Source of the DNA: an uncultured Bacteroidota bacterium | GTDB lineage: Bacteria > Bacteroidota > Bacteroidia > Bacteroidales > P3 | DNA length: 31,455 nucleotides | NCBI GenBank assembly: GCA_900545215.1 | Contig: UQXW01000025.1 | Location: 1 to 31,455, forward strand | Reading direction: 5' to 3' | Part shown: piece by piece, positions 21,455-29,593 of the stretch | How positions within the stretch are numbered: the first letter of the stretch is position 1 | How the letters are laid out: each line of letters opens with the position of its first letter | Position numbers and translations under genes: made by a program | The notes under the pieces: model-generated | What the model saw: the letters and a program-made list of their open reading frames with translations, nothing else | Database searches by the model: none | What the model was told of the DNA's origin: nothing

Positions 21455-22987
21455 ATGGCAAATCAGATAAAGGCAGGTGCAGTACTGACATACGTAACAT
21501 TGTTTTTGAACAGTGCTATAGGCTTGTTATATACCCCTTTCCTCACTTCACGTTTGGGACAGAACGAATACGGGCTTTATTCCTTGGTCGCCTCGGTGGT
21601 GGGCAGTCTTACTGTTTTGGATTTCGGCTTCGGCAATGCACTGATAAGATACACAGCAAAGTTGAAAGCACAGAACGAACAACAGAAGTTGAAGGAAATG
21701 TTCGGAATGTTCTTCCTGATTTTCTGTTTCACGGCTTTTGTGGTGCTTGTTGCGGGAGCGGTTCTTTATTTCAACACGGACAATCTCTTCCATCGCAGCA
21801 TGAATGCGGAGGAGTTGCATAAGATACGCCTGATGATGGCTTTGATGATATTCAACCTCTGTTTCACTTTCGTAATGAACGTGTATCGGTCTGTCATTGT
21901 GGCGTATGAACGGTTCGTGTTCCAGAAAACGATTAACCTGATAAGGATTATACTCAACCCGGTGGTGATGGTAATCTTCCTTCTCTACGGTTACAAAGCT
22001 GTTACCATGGTCGTGTTGCAGACAATCTTCAATGTGCTTACGCTTTGTGCCGATTACTGTTACTGCAAACGCAAACTGCATATACGATTCGTCTTTGCCA
22101 AGTTCGATTTCTCCTTTTTGAAAGAGGTTTGTCTCTATTCGTTCTGGATATTCCTCAATGCGATAATGGATAAGATATATTGGAGTCTCGGACAGGGCGT
22201 TTTGGGAGTTTATTGCGGGGCGAAAATCGTAGCGGTCTATGGAATAGCCATTCAGTTGCAACAAATGTACATGTCTTTCTCCACTGCGATTTCCGGAGTG
22301 CTGCTTCCGAAAATCACTTCCATGGTTGCCGTCGGCGGACAAGATAAGGCGGTCAGCGATTTGTTCATCAGAACGGGACGTTTGCAGTTTATAGTGATGA
22401 GCTTCGTGCTTGCAGGCTTCACACTCTTCGGTCGGCAGTTCATAAACATCTGGGTGGGCAACAGCTACGACGAAGCATATTTCATTTGTCTCCTTTTCTT
22501 CTTTCCCCTGCTCGTTCCGCTTATCCAAAACGTCGGAATAACGATATTGCAGGCAAGAAACCAAATGCGTTTCCGCTGTGTGAGCTATGTCATCATAGCC
22601 GCTGTATCTCTACTCTGCTCTCTGCCTTTGTCGCAACGCTACGGAGCTTCGGGCTGTGCCGTATCGACGGCGGCGGCTCTGCTTTTGGGACAAGGCGTGG
22701 TGATGAATGCGTACTATAAAAAACGCATCCGTTTGGATATTGCATGCTTTTGGAAAGAAATAACGAAGATGTCGTTCGCACCGCTTGCCGTAAGCGTAGC
22801 GGCATACTTCATAATACGACAATGCGTCATCGACAGCTATTCCCGTTTGCTGATTGCGATAGTGCTTTTCAGCCTTATCTACATACCCGTCTTTTGGTTC
22901 GCTTCCATGAACCGCTACGAGAGGGATTTGTTCGGGGGAATGGTTCTCAAAATATTCAAACATCGTAAAAATGTCGGTAACAAGTAA
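21455..22987 (+). CDS. Wzx-like polysaccharide flippase
   Basis: 510 aa, about 12-14 membrane segments. The N-terminus (GAVLTYVTLFLNSAIGLLYTPFLTSRLGQNEYGLYSL) is characteristic of the polysaccharide export/oligosaccharyl-lipid flippase group of the MOP superfamily, followed by FGNALIRYTAK. Such proteins move lipid-linked glycans across the inner membrane. Its stop overlaps the next gene by 17 bp. No glycosyltransferase or polymerase lies alongside, so which glycan it serves is unknown. Confidence 0.9.
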   Translation: MANQIKAGAVLTYVTLFLNSAIGLLYTPFLTSRLGQNEYGLYSLVASVVGSLTVLDFGFGNALIRYTAKLKAQNEQQKLKEMFGMFFLIFCFTAFVVLVAGAVLYFNTDNLFHRSMNAEELHKIRLMMALMIFNLCFTFVMNVYRSVIVAYERFVFQKTINLIRIILNPVVMVIFLLYGYKAVTMVVLQTIFNVLTLCADYCYCKRKLHIRFVFAKFDFSFLKEVCLYSFWIFLNAIMDKIYWSLGQGVLGVYCGAKIVAVYGIAIQLQQMYMSFSTAISGVLLPKITSMVAVGGQDKAVSDLFIRTGRLQFIVMSFVLAGFTLFGRQFINIWVGNSYDEAYFICLLFFFPLLVPLIQNVGITILQARNQMRFRCVSYVIIAAVSLLCSLPLSQRYGASGCAVSTAAALLLGQGVVMNAYYKKRIRLDIACFWKEITKMSFAPLAVSVAAYFIIRQCVIDSYSRLLIAIVLFSLIYIPVFWFASMNRYERDLFGGMVLKIFKHRKNVGNK

Positions 22988-24161
22988 AGTATCGCAAGAG
23001 GCTTGCTGCGGTTGCAGTGCCTGCTTTGCCGTTTGTCCCAAGCGTTGCATTTCGATGAAAGAGGGCGGGGACGGATTTCTCCGTCCCGTGGCAGAACAGG
23101 AAAGCTGCAACGACTGCGGATTATGCGAAAGGGTATGTCCCGTTCTTGCAGAGCATTCTCCGCAAAGTCCTCCGAAATCAGTCTTTGTCGCCAAACTGAA
23201 AGACGAAGCCCGCAGGAAGCAATCCTCTTCGGGAGGCGTATTCAGCCTCTTGGCAGAGGCTGTCTTGGCGGAGCGAGGCGTGGTATGTGCAGCCCGCTTT
23301 GCTTCTCCCCTGCATCTTGTGCATGACTTCTGTACCGATAAGGCGGAGTTGCCTGCCTTTCTCGGTTCCAAATATGTTCAATCCGATATTGGCGATTGCT
23401 TCCGCGAGATAAAGAAATACCTTTACGATGGCAAGAAGGTGCTGTTCGCAGGAACGGGTTGCCAAATCATGGGGCTGAAAGCCTTTCTCGGCAGGAAATG
23501 CGAGGGTTTGATAACGATGGAAGTGATATGCCACGGAGTGCCTTCGCCTGCCATTTGGCGGAGATACCTCGAGGAAGTCTGCGAACGGCGAGGTATTGCA
23601 ACGAAAGAGGTTCTCGGAGTGGAGTTTCGCAACAAGGATTGTTCATGGTACAGATACGGAATGAAGATAAGGACGAAAAACGGAACGATATACCGCAAAG
23701 ACAGATACAACGACCCTTACTTGAAAGCCTTACTTGCAAACCTTACGTTGAGAAACTCATGCCACAACTGCCCTGCCAAAGGCTCCGCCTCGCAAAGCGA
23801 CATCATCGCCGGCGATTACTGGGGTGTGGGCAACCATCACCCTCAAACGGACGACGGCAAGGGGGTGAGTTGTCTGTTGGTAAGAAACACCTCGCTGCTA
23901 CGTTTCTTCGACGAAAGGAAAATGGAACTCACACCGACCAAGTACGAATACATCTTGGCATCAAACCCTGCCTTGGAACGCTCCGCCCTGCCCAATCCGA
24001 AAAAAGCCGAATACCTGCAACGCCTCCAAAGCGAAGCATTCTTCAAATGCACCGAAGCATACACCAAAGCCCCGCTCTCCCAAACCCTCAAACGCACATT
24101 GCGTCCGTTTTTCAGCAAACTCAAACACCTTATCCTCAATCCGTTGAAAGCAATAAAATAA
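22971..24161 (+). CDS. FrhB/FdhB-family [4Fe-4S] protein (F420 hydrogenase/dehydrogenase beta-subunit-like)
   Basis: 396 aa. Two ferredoxin-type clusters at the N-terminus: CCGCSACFAVCP and CNDCGLCERVCP. The body has the FrhB signatures SSSGGVFSLLAEAVL, FAGTGCQIMGLKAFL, TMEVICHGVPSPAIWRRYLE, VEFRNKDCSWYRYG, and CHNCPAKGSASQSDIIAGDYWG. In Bacteroidota, homologues frequently sit in surface-polysaccharide loci, often by pyruvyl transferases, and are thought to act as flavin-dependent oxidoreductases; the reaction is not established. Overlap with the flippase indicates a shared transcript. Repeat copy D begins 11 nt after the stop. Confidence 0.88.
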   Translation: MSVTSKVSQEACCGCSACFAVCPKRCISMKEGGDGFLRPVAEQESCNDCGLCERVCPVLAEHSPQSPPKSVFVAKLKDEARRKQSSSGGVFSLLAEAVLAERGVVCAARFASPLHLVHDFCTDKAELPAFLGSKYVQSDIGDCFREIKKYLYDGKKVLFAGTGCQIMGLKAFLGRKCEGLITMEVICHGVPSPAIWRRYLEEVCERRGIATKEVLGVEFRNKDCSWYRYGMKIRTKNGTIYRKDRYNDPYLKALLANLTLRNSCHNCPAKGSASQSDIIAGDYWGVGNHHPQTDDGKGVSCLLVRNTSLLRFFDERKMELTPTKYEYILASNPALERSALPNPKKAEYLQRLQSEAFFKCTEAYTKAPLSQTLKRTLRPFFSKLKHLILNPLKAIK

Positions 24162-24171
24162 AACCGGAAAT

Positions 24172-24258
24172 CAAACGCCGTTTCAAGTTCGATGAAACGC
24201 CGAAAGAAAAAATTCTTACGCCGCTTCGTGAAATTCTTTCGGCGATTGTTTTTTGTCG
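24172..24258 (-). repeat. Dispersed two-hairpin repeat, copy D
   Basis: Read on the minus strand: CGCCGAAAGAA ... TTCTTTCGGCG (11-bp perfect stem) enclosing CACGAAGCGGCG, then CGTTTCA-TCGAACT-TGAAACG (7-bp perfect stem). It lies between the FrhB-like and flavodoxin-like genes. Confidence 0.8.
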
Positions 24259-24311
24259 TGGTTGATATGCTTTTCGGCTGTCGGGTCTATGGCTCTGTCG
24301 AAATAGTTTCG

Positions 24312-24319
24312 TATCTTTG
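24312..24319 (+). promoter_or_regulatory. Promoter -7 box for the flavodoxin-like gene
   Basis: TATCTTTG matches TAnnTTTG, 31 nt upstream of the ATG. Confidence 0.6.
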
Positions 24320-24350
24320 CTTTTGCATTGGATAAACGATAAAAACAACG

Positions 24351-24887
24351 ATGAGTAAGATATTGGTGATTTCGACGAGTCTTCGTACGAAGAGCAATTC
24401 GGAGATTTTGGCAAGAGAGTTTTCCCGTGGTGCGAAAGAAGCGGATAATGAGGTGGAAATGATTACACTGCATGGCAAACGGATTGCGTTTTGCAGGGGT
24501 TGCCTCAGTTGCGGAAAGATTGGTCATTGCGTTATAGATGATGATGCCATCTCCATTGCGAAAAAGATGCACGATGCGGACATCATTTGTTTTGCTTCGC
24601 CCATATACTACTATGAAATGAGCGGACTGATGAAGACTTTGCTCGACCGCTGCAACTCTCTTTATTTCTCGGATTATCATTTCCGTGATATTTATTTTCT
24701 TTGTGCTGCTGCCGAAAATGAGGCTCATACTCCGGAAAGAGCAATCGCAGGTCTCGGAGGTTGGATAGAGTGTTTCGAGAATGCACGCTTGGCAGGAACG
24801 GTGTTTGCAGGCGGTGTAGAAAACGGTGGCGATGTTTCGGGACATGAAGCCATGGAAGAGGCGTACCGAATGGGCAGGAATGCCTAA
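24351..24887 (+). CDS. Flavodoxin-like NAD(P)H-dependent FMN oxidoreductase
   Basis: 178 aa. FMN-binding loop STSLRTKSNSEIL near the N-terminus, then FCRGCLSCGKIGHCVIDDD, the Cys-rich pattern of the iron-sulfur-flavoprotein/NADPH-dependent FMN reductase group, and FASPIYYYEMSGLMKTLLDRC around the flavin. Four cysteines are close together, but whether a cluster is bound is uncertain. Likely an electron-transfer or quinone/nitro-reductase protein. The bcp gene follows 53 nt later on the same strand, which would suit a redox or stress pair. Confidence 0.88.
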   Translation: MSKILVISTSLRTKSNSEILAREFSRGAKEADNEVEMITLHGKRIAFCRGCLSCGKIGHCVIDDDAISIAKKMHDADIICFASPIYYYEMSGLMKTLLDRCNSLYFSDYHFRDIYFLCAAAENEAHTPERAIAGLGGWIECFENARLAGTVFAGGVENGGDVSGHEAMEEAYRMGRNA

Positions 24888-24940
24888 GGCAAAGGTGTAA
24901 AGGATTATATGTAATAAGGAATTAACGAAATAAAAGGCTT

Positions 24941-25405
24941 ATGACAGTCGGAGACAGAATACCCGAGGTACTCGGCATCGACCAAGAAGGTCGGGAAATC
25001 AGGAGCAGAGACTATCGCGGTCGCAAGATTGTGCTTTACTCCTACCCAAAAGCGAATATGAGCGGTTGCACGGCGGAGGCTTGTTCACTTCAATCGCACA
25101 AGAAGGAGTTGGCAGAGGCAGGTTACGAAATCATAGGGGTGAGCAAAGACAAACAGACGCTTCAAAAGAAGTTTGCCGATGCCCACGGATTGGAGTTTCC
25201 TCTCATTGCCGACACGGAAACGACCTTGCTTCAAGAGCTTGGCTGTTGGGGAGCAAAGGTTGCATGCGGTCGTCGCACCATCGGCATACTACGAACCACT
25301 TATTTGGTCGATGAAGAGGGTATCATAGAGAAGGTTTTCGCACCCAAGGAAATCAAAACCAAAATTCACGCTGAACAAATCCTCGAATACATCGGGAAAC
25401 GATAG
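24941..25405 (+). CDS. bcp: Thioredoxin-dependent peroxiredoxin, Bcp type
   Basis: 154 aa. N-terminal GDRIPEVLGIDQEGREIRS, then the active-site segment YPKANMSGCTAEAC with peroxidatic Cys43 and resolving Cys48, as in atypical 2-Cys Bcp enzymes, followed by VSKDKQTLQKKFADAHGLEFPLIAD. Odd: the family motif PxxxT/SxxC is P-KAN-M-SG-C here, so the Thr/Ser that hydrogen-bonds the peroxide is Met40. C-terminal RTTYLVDEEGIIEKVF is normal. It should reduce hydroperoxides in the cytoplasm, but the substitution makes activity uncertain. Confidence 0.9.
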   Translation: MTVGDRIPEVLGIDQEGREIRSRDYRGRKIVLYSYPKANMSGCTAEACSLQSHKKELAEAGYEIIGVSKDKQTLQKKFADAHGLEFPLIADTETTLLQELGCWGAKVACGRRTIGILRTTYLVDEEGIIEKVFAPKEIKTKIHAEQILEYIGKR

Positions 25406-25481
25406 GCTTCCTACTTTCAAGAAAATATGAAAGATGTATTTTTCCTGTTTTCGCATTCCGTAAACGTGGTTGTGCATGAAC

Positions 25482-25508
25482 AAAAAAATGCGGCGAAGTC
25501 GCCGCATT
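25482..25508 (-). terminator. Terminator of the alcohol dehydrogenase gene
   Basis: Minus strand AATGCGGCG-ACTT-CGCCGCATT followed by TTTTTG, 37 nt after the stop codon. Confidence 0.88.
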
Positions 25509-25544
25509 CCCAATAAAAAGAAAAAAATGAAAACGAAAAAAATA

Positions 25545-26705
25545 CTACTTTCTTACTCTTTCGAGGATCAGCCTGACTTTTTCCGGCGTTACTATTCCTC
25601 GCTCTCCCACTCTCCAACCTCTTTCTTCAAAACGTTCCACTATCGTGTTTATTGTGTCCTCTCCTATTCCGTATTCGCTCAAACGTGTTTTCTTTCCTAA
25701 GCTGCGGAAGAAGTTCTCTGTTTTTTCTATTGCTTCATCTATTGCTTTTTCTTCGTCTTTCGTCGTTATGTTCCACACTCTGCGGGCATACTGCAAGAGT
25801 TTACCGTGTTTCTCGTTACGCATGACTGCCATGACACCCGGGTGTACTATTGCTAGGGTTTCTCCGTGGTCGAGACCGCAGAGAGCCGTCAATTCGTGTC
25901 CTATCATGTGCGTTGCCCAGTCTTCTTCCACGCCCATGCCGATAAATCCGTTCAATCCCATGGTTGCGGTAAGCATGTAGTTGGCACGGCAGTTGTAGGA
26001 AGGATTGTCGCCCATCAATTCCTCTGCTTCTTCTATCAAGGTGAGGAGAAGAGCCTCCGCCCAGCGATCCATGACTCTTGTGTCCAAACAGGTGGTAAGG
26101 TATTGCTCCAAAGTGTGTGCGTAGATGTCCACGATGCCGTTTGAAATTTGCTTCTTAGGAAGTGAAAGCACCACATCGGGATCCAAGATGGAGAACTTCG
26201 GAAAGCCTTGCGGATTGTGGAAGGCAAACTTCTCGTGTGTCTTACGGCGTGAAATAACAGCTCCGTTATTCATCTCCGATGCTGTTGCGGGAAGTGTCAG
26301 AACGGAAGCGAAGTCTATGGGTTTCGGCAGTTTGAAGCCTTTGTCCGTTATTATGCTCCAAGCGTCCGTGCAATCGCATTTGGCTGCCGTTGCTATGAAC
26401 TTGGTTCCGTCTATGATGGAACCTCCACCCACGGCAAGGATAAAATCGATTCCCTTTTCTTTGCATATTTGCACTGCTTTCATCAAGGTGTCGTAATCTG
26501 GGTTTGCCTCTATGCCTCCGAACTCCGTGATATCACGACCTTTCAAAGCCTGCATGACTTGGTCGTAAACGCCGTTCTTCCTGATGGAACCGCCGCCGTA
26601 AGTCATCAGAATTTTCGCTTCCTTGCCCACAAGCTCCGAGAGTTTGGCTATCTGACCTTTACCGAACACCAAACGTGTCGGATTCATAAACTCGAAATTA
26701 TTCAT
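25545..26705 (-). CDS. Iron-containing alcohol dehydrogenase (YqhD/butanol-dehydrogenase group)
   Basis: 386 aa group III alcohol dehydrogenase. Nucleotide-binding GGGS at 37-40 and AVGGGSIIDGTKFIA at 91-105, then metal ligands D193 and H197 (VDIYAHTLEQY), H266 (ATHMIGHELTA), and H280 (LDHGETLAIVHP). These positions match E. coli YqhD within one residue, favouring an NADPH-dependent aldehyde reductase/butanol dehydrogenase. Monocistronic with its own terminator. No TAnnTTTG promoter was found upstream, where repeat copy E begins 36 nt before the start codon. Confidence 0.93.
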   Translation of the reverse strand: MNNFEFMNPTRLVFGKGQIAKLSELVGKEAKILMTYGGGSIRKNGVYDQVMQALKGRDITEFGGIEANPDYDTLMKAVQICKEKGIDFILAVGGGSIIDGTKFIATAAKCDCTDAWSIITDKGFKLPKPIDFASVLTLPATASEMNNGAVISRRKTHEKFAFHNPQGFPKFSILDPDVVLSLPKKQISNGIVDIYAHTLEQYLTTCLDTRVMDRWAEALLLTLIEEAEELMGDNPSYNCRANYMLTATMGLNGFIGMGVEEDWATHMIGHELTALCGLDHGETLAIVHPGVMAVMRNEKHGKLLQYARRVWNITTKDEEKAIDEAIEKTENFFRSLGKKTRLSEYGIGEDTINTIVERFEERGWRVGERGIVTPEKVRLILERVRK

Positions 26706-26740
26706 GTTCTTCTGTTTTTTAGTTCCTGTTTTCTATCTCG

Positions 26741-26816
26741 TGAAACGAATCGCCGTTTCGCAAAATTGTTTTCCCGATCCGTTTTTTCTTTTCGCCGTTT
26801 CAACAAATTCTTTCGG
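26741..26816 (-). repeat. Dispersed two-hairpin repeat, copy E (divergent)
   Basis: Minus strand: CTCCGAAAGAATTTGTTGAA then ACGGCG, closely matching copy A over this block, and ending TTTTGCGAAACGGCGATTCG. The middle has diverged and the stems are weaker. Lies between the divergent alcohol dehydrogenase and GNAT genes. Confidence 0.65.
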
Positions 26817-26946
26817 AGAAAGAATGAACGTCGATGATGTTCCGCTTCTCCATTCGGCGTTCCTGCATGCGTTAACCTGCCTGTTCAAAAATCCGTACAT
26901 CTGCATAACTGCAAGCAAATAACACACGAAATCGAAAAATGTTCGC

Positions 26947-26954
26947 TACTTTTG
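26947..26954 (+). promoter_or_regulatory. Promoter -7 box for the GNAT gene
   Basis: TACTTTTG matches TAnnTTTG, 21 nt before the ATG at 26976. It overlaps the only longer start (TTG 26952), which is therefore rejected. Confidence 0.6.
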
Positions 26955-26975
26955 CAAAAAAACGAAGCAGAGAAG

Positions 26976-27479
26976 ATGTGTGTGAAAGATTTGGTGTTCG
27001 GTAAAGCCGATGAAAGGCATGTAGATGCGTTCTTGGAATTGATAGACGAGCGTATAGAATGGATGAATGCCGTGGGTATAGACCAATGGAACAATAATCA
27101 TTATCATGAACGCTATCCCAAGGAATATTTCCTTGATGTTGCACGTTCGGGAAAGATGTATATGCTTTCGAATAAAGATGATGGAAAGATGGTTGCGGGA
27201 GCTGTACTCTTTGAAGAGGACAAGCGTTGGGGCAAGATGTCTTCCTCTGCTTATTATCTGCATAATCTTGCGGCCTCTCTGCGAGAGAAAAATTCCGGCA
27301 GAAGGTTGGTAGAGGAAATAGAGCGGTTAAGCCGATTGCATGGCAAGGAATTTTTGCGATTGGACTGCATTTGCGGCAACGAAGCCCTCAACGCATGGTA
27401 CGAAAGCATGGGCTTTAAATTTGTTGGCAGATGCACAGACGGCGAATACCGAGGCAACCTGAGGGAAAAGAAACTATAA
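26976..27479 (+). CDS. GNAT-family N-acetyltransferase
   Basis: 167 aa from ATG 26976. GNAT pattern: a long N-terminal helix region (DAFLELIDERIEWMNAVGIDQWN), a YMLSNKDDGKMVAGAVLF strand pair, the acetyl-CoA loop LAASLREKNSGRRLVEEIERL in motif A, and LRLDCICGNEALNAWYESMGFKFVGR as motif B. The substrate is not predictable. Monocistronic; a stem-loop follows at 27518-27543. Confidence 0.85.
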   Translation: MCVKDLVFGKADERHVDAFLELIDERIEWMNAVGIDQWNNNHYHERYPKEYFLDVARSGKMYMLSNKDDGKMVAGAVLFEEDKRWGKMSSSAYYLHNLAASLREKNSGRRLVEEIERLSRLHGKEFLRLDCICGNEALNAWYESMGFKFVGRCTDGEYRGNLREKKL

Positions 27480-27517
27480 TCTCTCCAACCAAGCCATCAT
27501 TCTGTCAAACCACCCTG

Positions 27518-27547
27518 CCAAAGAATTACATTAAATTCTTCGGTTTT
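27518..27547 (+). terminator. Probable terminator of the GNAT gene
   Basis: CCAAAGAATT and AATTCTTCGG pair over 10 positions with one mismatch around a 6-nt loop, followed by TTTTG. The arms resemble the CGAAAGAATT block of the dispersed repeat. Confidence 0.55.
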
Positions 27548-27694
27548 GTGTAGCGGGAATACACTTTTCCGAACTTTCGAGTGCATAGTCGGGGTTTGGG
27601 GTTCGGTTGAAGCGGATTTCGTTATAGATATTGCAAAGTGGTTTGAAGCGGGAGCAAGTTCTCTTTTGGGTGAGTGCTTTTTCGTTCGACAATG

Positions 27695-27725
27695 AAAAAA
27701 CGCATCCAACAAATATCGGATGCGT
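27695..27725 (-). terminator. Terminator of the HU gene
   Basis: Minus strand ACGCATCC, 10-nt loop, GGATGCGT, then a run of T, 46 nt after the HU stop. Confidence 0.85.
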
Positions 27726-27771
27726 CCATAGTAAAACGAAAATTCAAAACAAAAAAAATGTTTGCTATCTC

Positions 27772-28044
27772 TTACTCTATCGCTTTCGCAATCTCGCTGC
27801 CTGCTTTGAACTTCAAAACATTCTTTGCAGGGATATTGATTTTCTCTCCTGACTTCGGATTGCGACCGACTCTTGCTTCTTTCTTTTGTACGGAGAATGT
27901 ACCGAAGCCCAAGAAAGCGACTTTTTCGCCGGCTTTCAAATAATCTGTGGTAACTTTCAAAAACGCATCGTATGCTTTTGTTGCGTCAACTTTGGACAAG
28001 CCTGACACTTCTGCCATCTTATCTGCAAATTCTTTCTTTGTCAT
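27772..28044 (-). CDS. hup: HU-family DNA-binding protein
   Basis: 90 aa from ATG 28044, the standard HU length. MTKKEFADKMAEVSGLSKVDATKAY forms the helical body, FGTFSVQKKEARVGRNPKSGEKI is the conserved beta-arm with the intercalating-proline region (GRNP), and KVLKF-like NVLKFKAG closes the fold. It should be a nucleoid-compacting protein. Own promoter and terminator. Confidence 0.95.
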   Translation of the reverse strand: MTKKEFADKMAEVSGLSKVDATKAYDAFLKVTTDYLKAGEKVAFLGFGTFSVQKKEARVGRNPKSGEKINIPAKNVLKFKAGSEIAKAIE

Positions 28045-28074
28045 AATCAATTTGTTTTAATCTGTTATTGCTTG

Positions 28075-28106
28075 CAAAACTACGTTTTTTTTCTTTCTCT
28101 GCCAAA
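28075..28106 (-). promoter_or_regulatory. Promoter of the HU gene
   Basis: Minus strand TTTG (28103-28106), 20-nt spacer, TAGTTTTG (28075-28082), about 30 nt before the ATG. Confidence 0.85.
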
Positions 28107-28142
28107 CTTTTGTGTACTTTTTTTTGCCTTTCGGTCTGTTTT

Positions 28143-29120
28143 TTATTCCGCTGCGTAGAGCGGAGTCGGTATTTTGAAGCCGCGAAGGAAAGCATCGGTT
28201 TTCATTCTCTTCTTTCCATCGGATTGTATGTCAGTTATTTGTATTACGCCATCGGCACAAGTTACCTCCAAAGTGCCTTTGTCCGTTACGTTTAAGCGTC
28301 CTATGGTGTCGGAGGCTGTTTTTTTTGCGTGAAATTCGGCTTGAAAGAGCTTGAAACGGTGAATTTTGCCGTTTTGAGGCTCGTTAAACACTGCAAATGC
28401 TGCCGGATAGGGGCTTAATCCTCTTATATGATCTATTATTTCCCTGCCCGAACGGTGCCAATCGACAAGCATGTCTTCCTTATATAACTTGGGGGCTGTC
28501 TTGAGTTCGCTTTCGGGTATCTCTTCCTGCGAAAGGAGTTGCGGATTATCGGAAAGAAGAGTTGCTATTGTTCGTTCTATCAGTTCCGGTGCGGCATACA
28601 TCATCTCGTCATGCAGTTCGCCTGCGGTCATTCTCTCGTTTATGGCTATACGTTTGCGGTGTATTATCATGCCGCAGTCTATCTTGTCGTTCAAAAGAAA
28701 AGTGCTTATACCGCTTTCCTTTTCCCCGTTCATGATTGCCCTGTTTATAGGGGCAGCTCCGCGGTATTGCGGAAGCAAAGAGGTGTGCAGGTTGAATGTA
28801 CCGTACTTCGGTATGCGGTAAATGCTTTCCGGTATCATTCTGTATGCGACGACAATCTGCATATCGGGCGAAAGTTTTTCTATTTCTTCGCGAAAGCTCT
28901 CGTCCTTCAACTTCTCCGGTTGGAAAAGGGGCAGATTTTGTTGCATGGCGTACTGCTTGACTGCCGGTTGGCTGAGTTTTCTGCCTCTGCCTGCCGGTTT
29001 GTCCGGTTGGGTTACGACTGCAATTATGTTATAGCCGCCTTCAACGAGTTGTTGCAGCTGATGGGCGGCTATTTCGGGAGTTCCGTAAAATATAATCCTT
29101 GCCTGCTTGGGTGCTATCAT
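28143..29120 (-). CDS. fmt: Methionyl-tRNA formyltransferase
   Basis: 325 aa. IIFYGTPEIAAHQL at the N-terminus, VTQPDKPAGRGRKL, VVAYRMIPESIYRIP, catalytic NLHTSLLPQYRGAAPI (Asn-His pair) and LNDKIDCGMII with the catalytic Asp. The C-terminal OB-like domain ends in DGKKRMKTDAFLRGFKI. It formylates initiator Met-tRNA. Start overlaps the ribH stop as ATGA. Confidence 0.95.
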   Translation of the reverse strand: MIAPKQARIIFYGTPEIAAHQLQQLVEGGYNIIAVVTQPDKPAGRGRKLSQPAVKQYAMQQNLPLFQPEKLKDESFREEIEKLSPDMQIVVAYRMIPESIYRIPKYGTFNLHTSLLPQYRGAAPINRAIMNGEKESGISTFLLNDKIDCGMIIHRKRIAINERMTAGELHDEMMYAAPELIERTIATLLSDNPQLLSQEEIPESELKTAPKLYKEDMLVDWHRSGREIIDHIRGLSPYPAAFAVFNEPQNGKIHRFKLFQAEFHAKKTASDTIGRLNVTDKGTLEVTCADGVIQITDIQSDGKKRMKTDAFLRGFKIPTPLYAAE

Positions 29121-29593
29121 AGAGCTGCCATTTTCAAAGCCGTTACGGCTGCTTCCGTTCCTTTGTTTCCCAACGCTCCGCCGCTTCTGTCCTTGGCTTG
29201 TTGGAGAGTGTCGGTGGTCAATACGCCGAATATGACGGGTATTCTTTCACTCAGGCTGACTTTCATTATGCCGTGGGCAACAGCTTGCGAGATGAACTCG
29301 AAGTGTCTGGTCTCGCCCTGTATCACACAGCCGAGACAGATGACCGCATCGAACTTCTTCTTCTCCAAAAGCGTGGATGCTCCGAAAGGTAGTTCGAAAC
29401 TGCCCGGCACATACCTTACATATATATCCTTTTCGTCAACCCCGTGTTCCAAAAGCGTTTCCACAGCTCCTTGAAGGAGGTTGTCCGTGATTTCCTTGTT
29501 CCATTCGGACACTACTATGCCGAATATACCTTTCTCACCCGAGGGTATCTCGTCCTTGTTGTAGGACGAGAGATTTTTCAAACTTGATGACAT
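29117..29593 (-). CDS. ribH: 6,7-dimethyl-8-ribityllumazine synthase
   Basis: 158 aa. FGIVVSEWNKEITDNLLQGA, VPGSFELPFGA (substrate loop), VICLGCVIQGETRHFEFIS, and IPVIFGVLTTDTLQQAKDRSG are the standard lumazine synthase motifs; the His in the ETRHFE stretch is the expected general base. It makes the riboflavin precursor; other rib genes are absent here. Start overlaps the M23 gene stop by one base (TAATG). Confidence 0.96.
   Translation of the reverse strand: MSSSLKNLSSYNKDEIPSGEKGIFGIVVSEWNKEITDNLLQGAVETLLEHGVDEKDIYVRYVPGSFELPFGASTLLEKKKFDAVICLGCVIQGETRHFEFISQAVAHGIMKVSLSERIPVIFGVLTTDTLQQAKDRSGGALGNKGTEAAVTALKMAAL

Noticed and set aside
21548..22564. Minus-strand frame of 338 codons opposite the flippase
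   Set aside because: Highly charged, His-rich translation typical of antisense to a membrane protein; no start signals.
7436..26816. Repeat copies as a CRISPR array
   Set aside because: Copies are kilobases apart, in both orientations, with no regular spacers and no cas genes.
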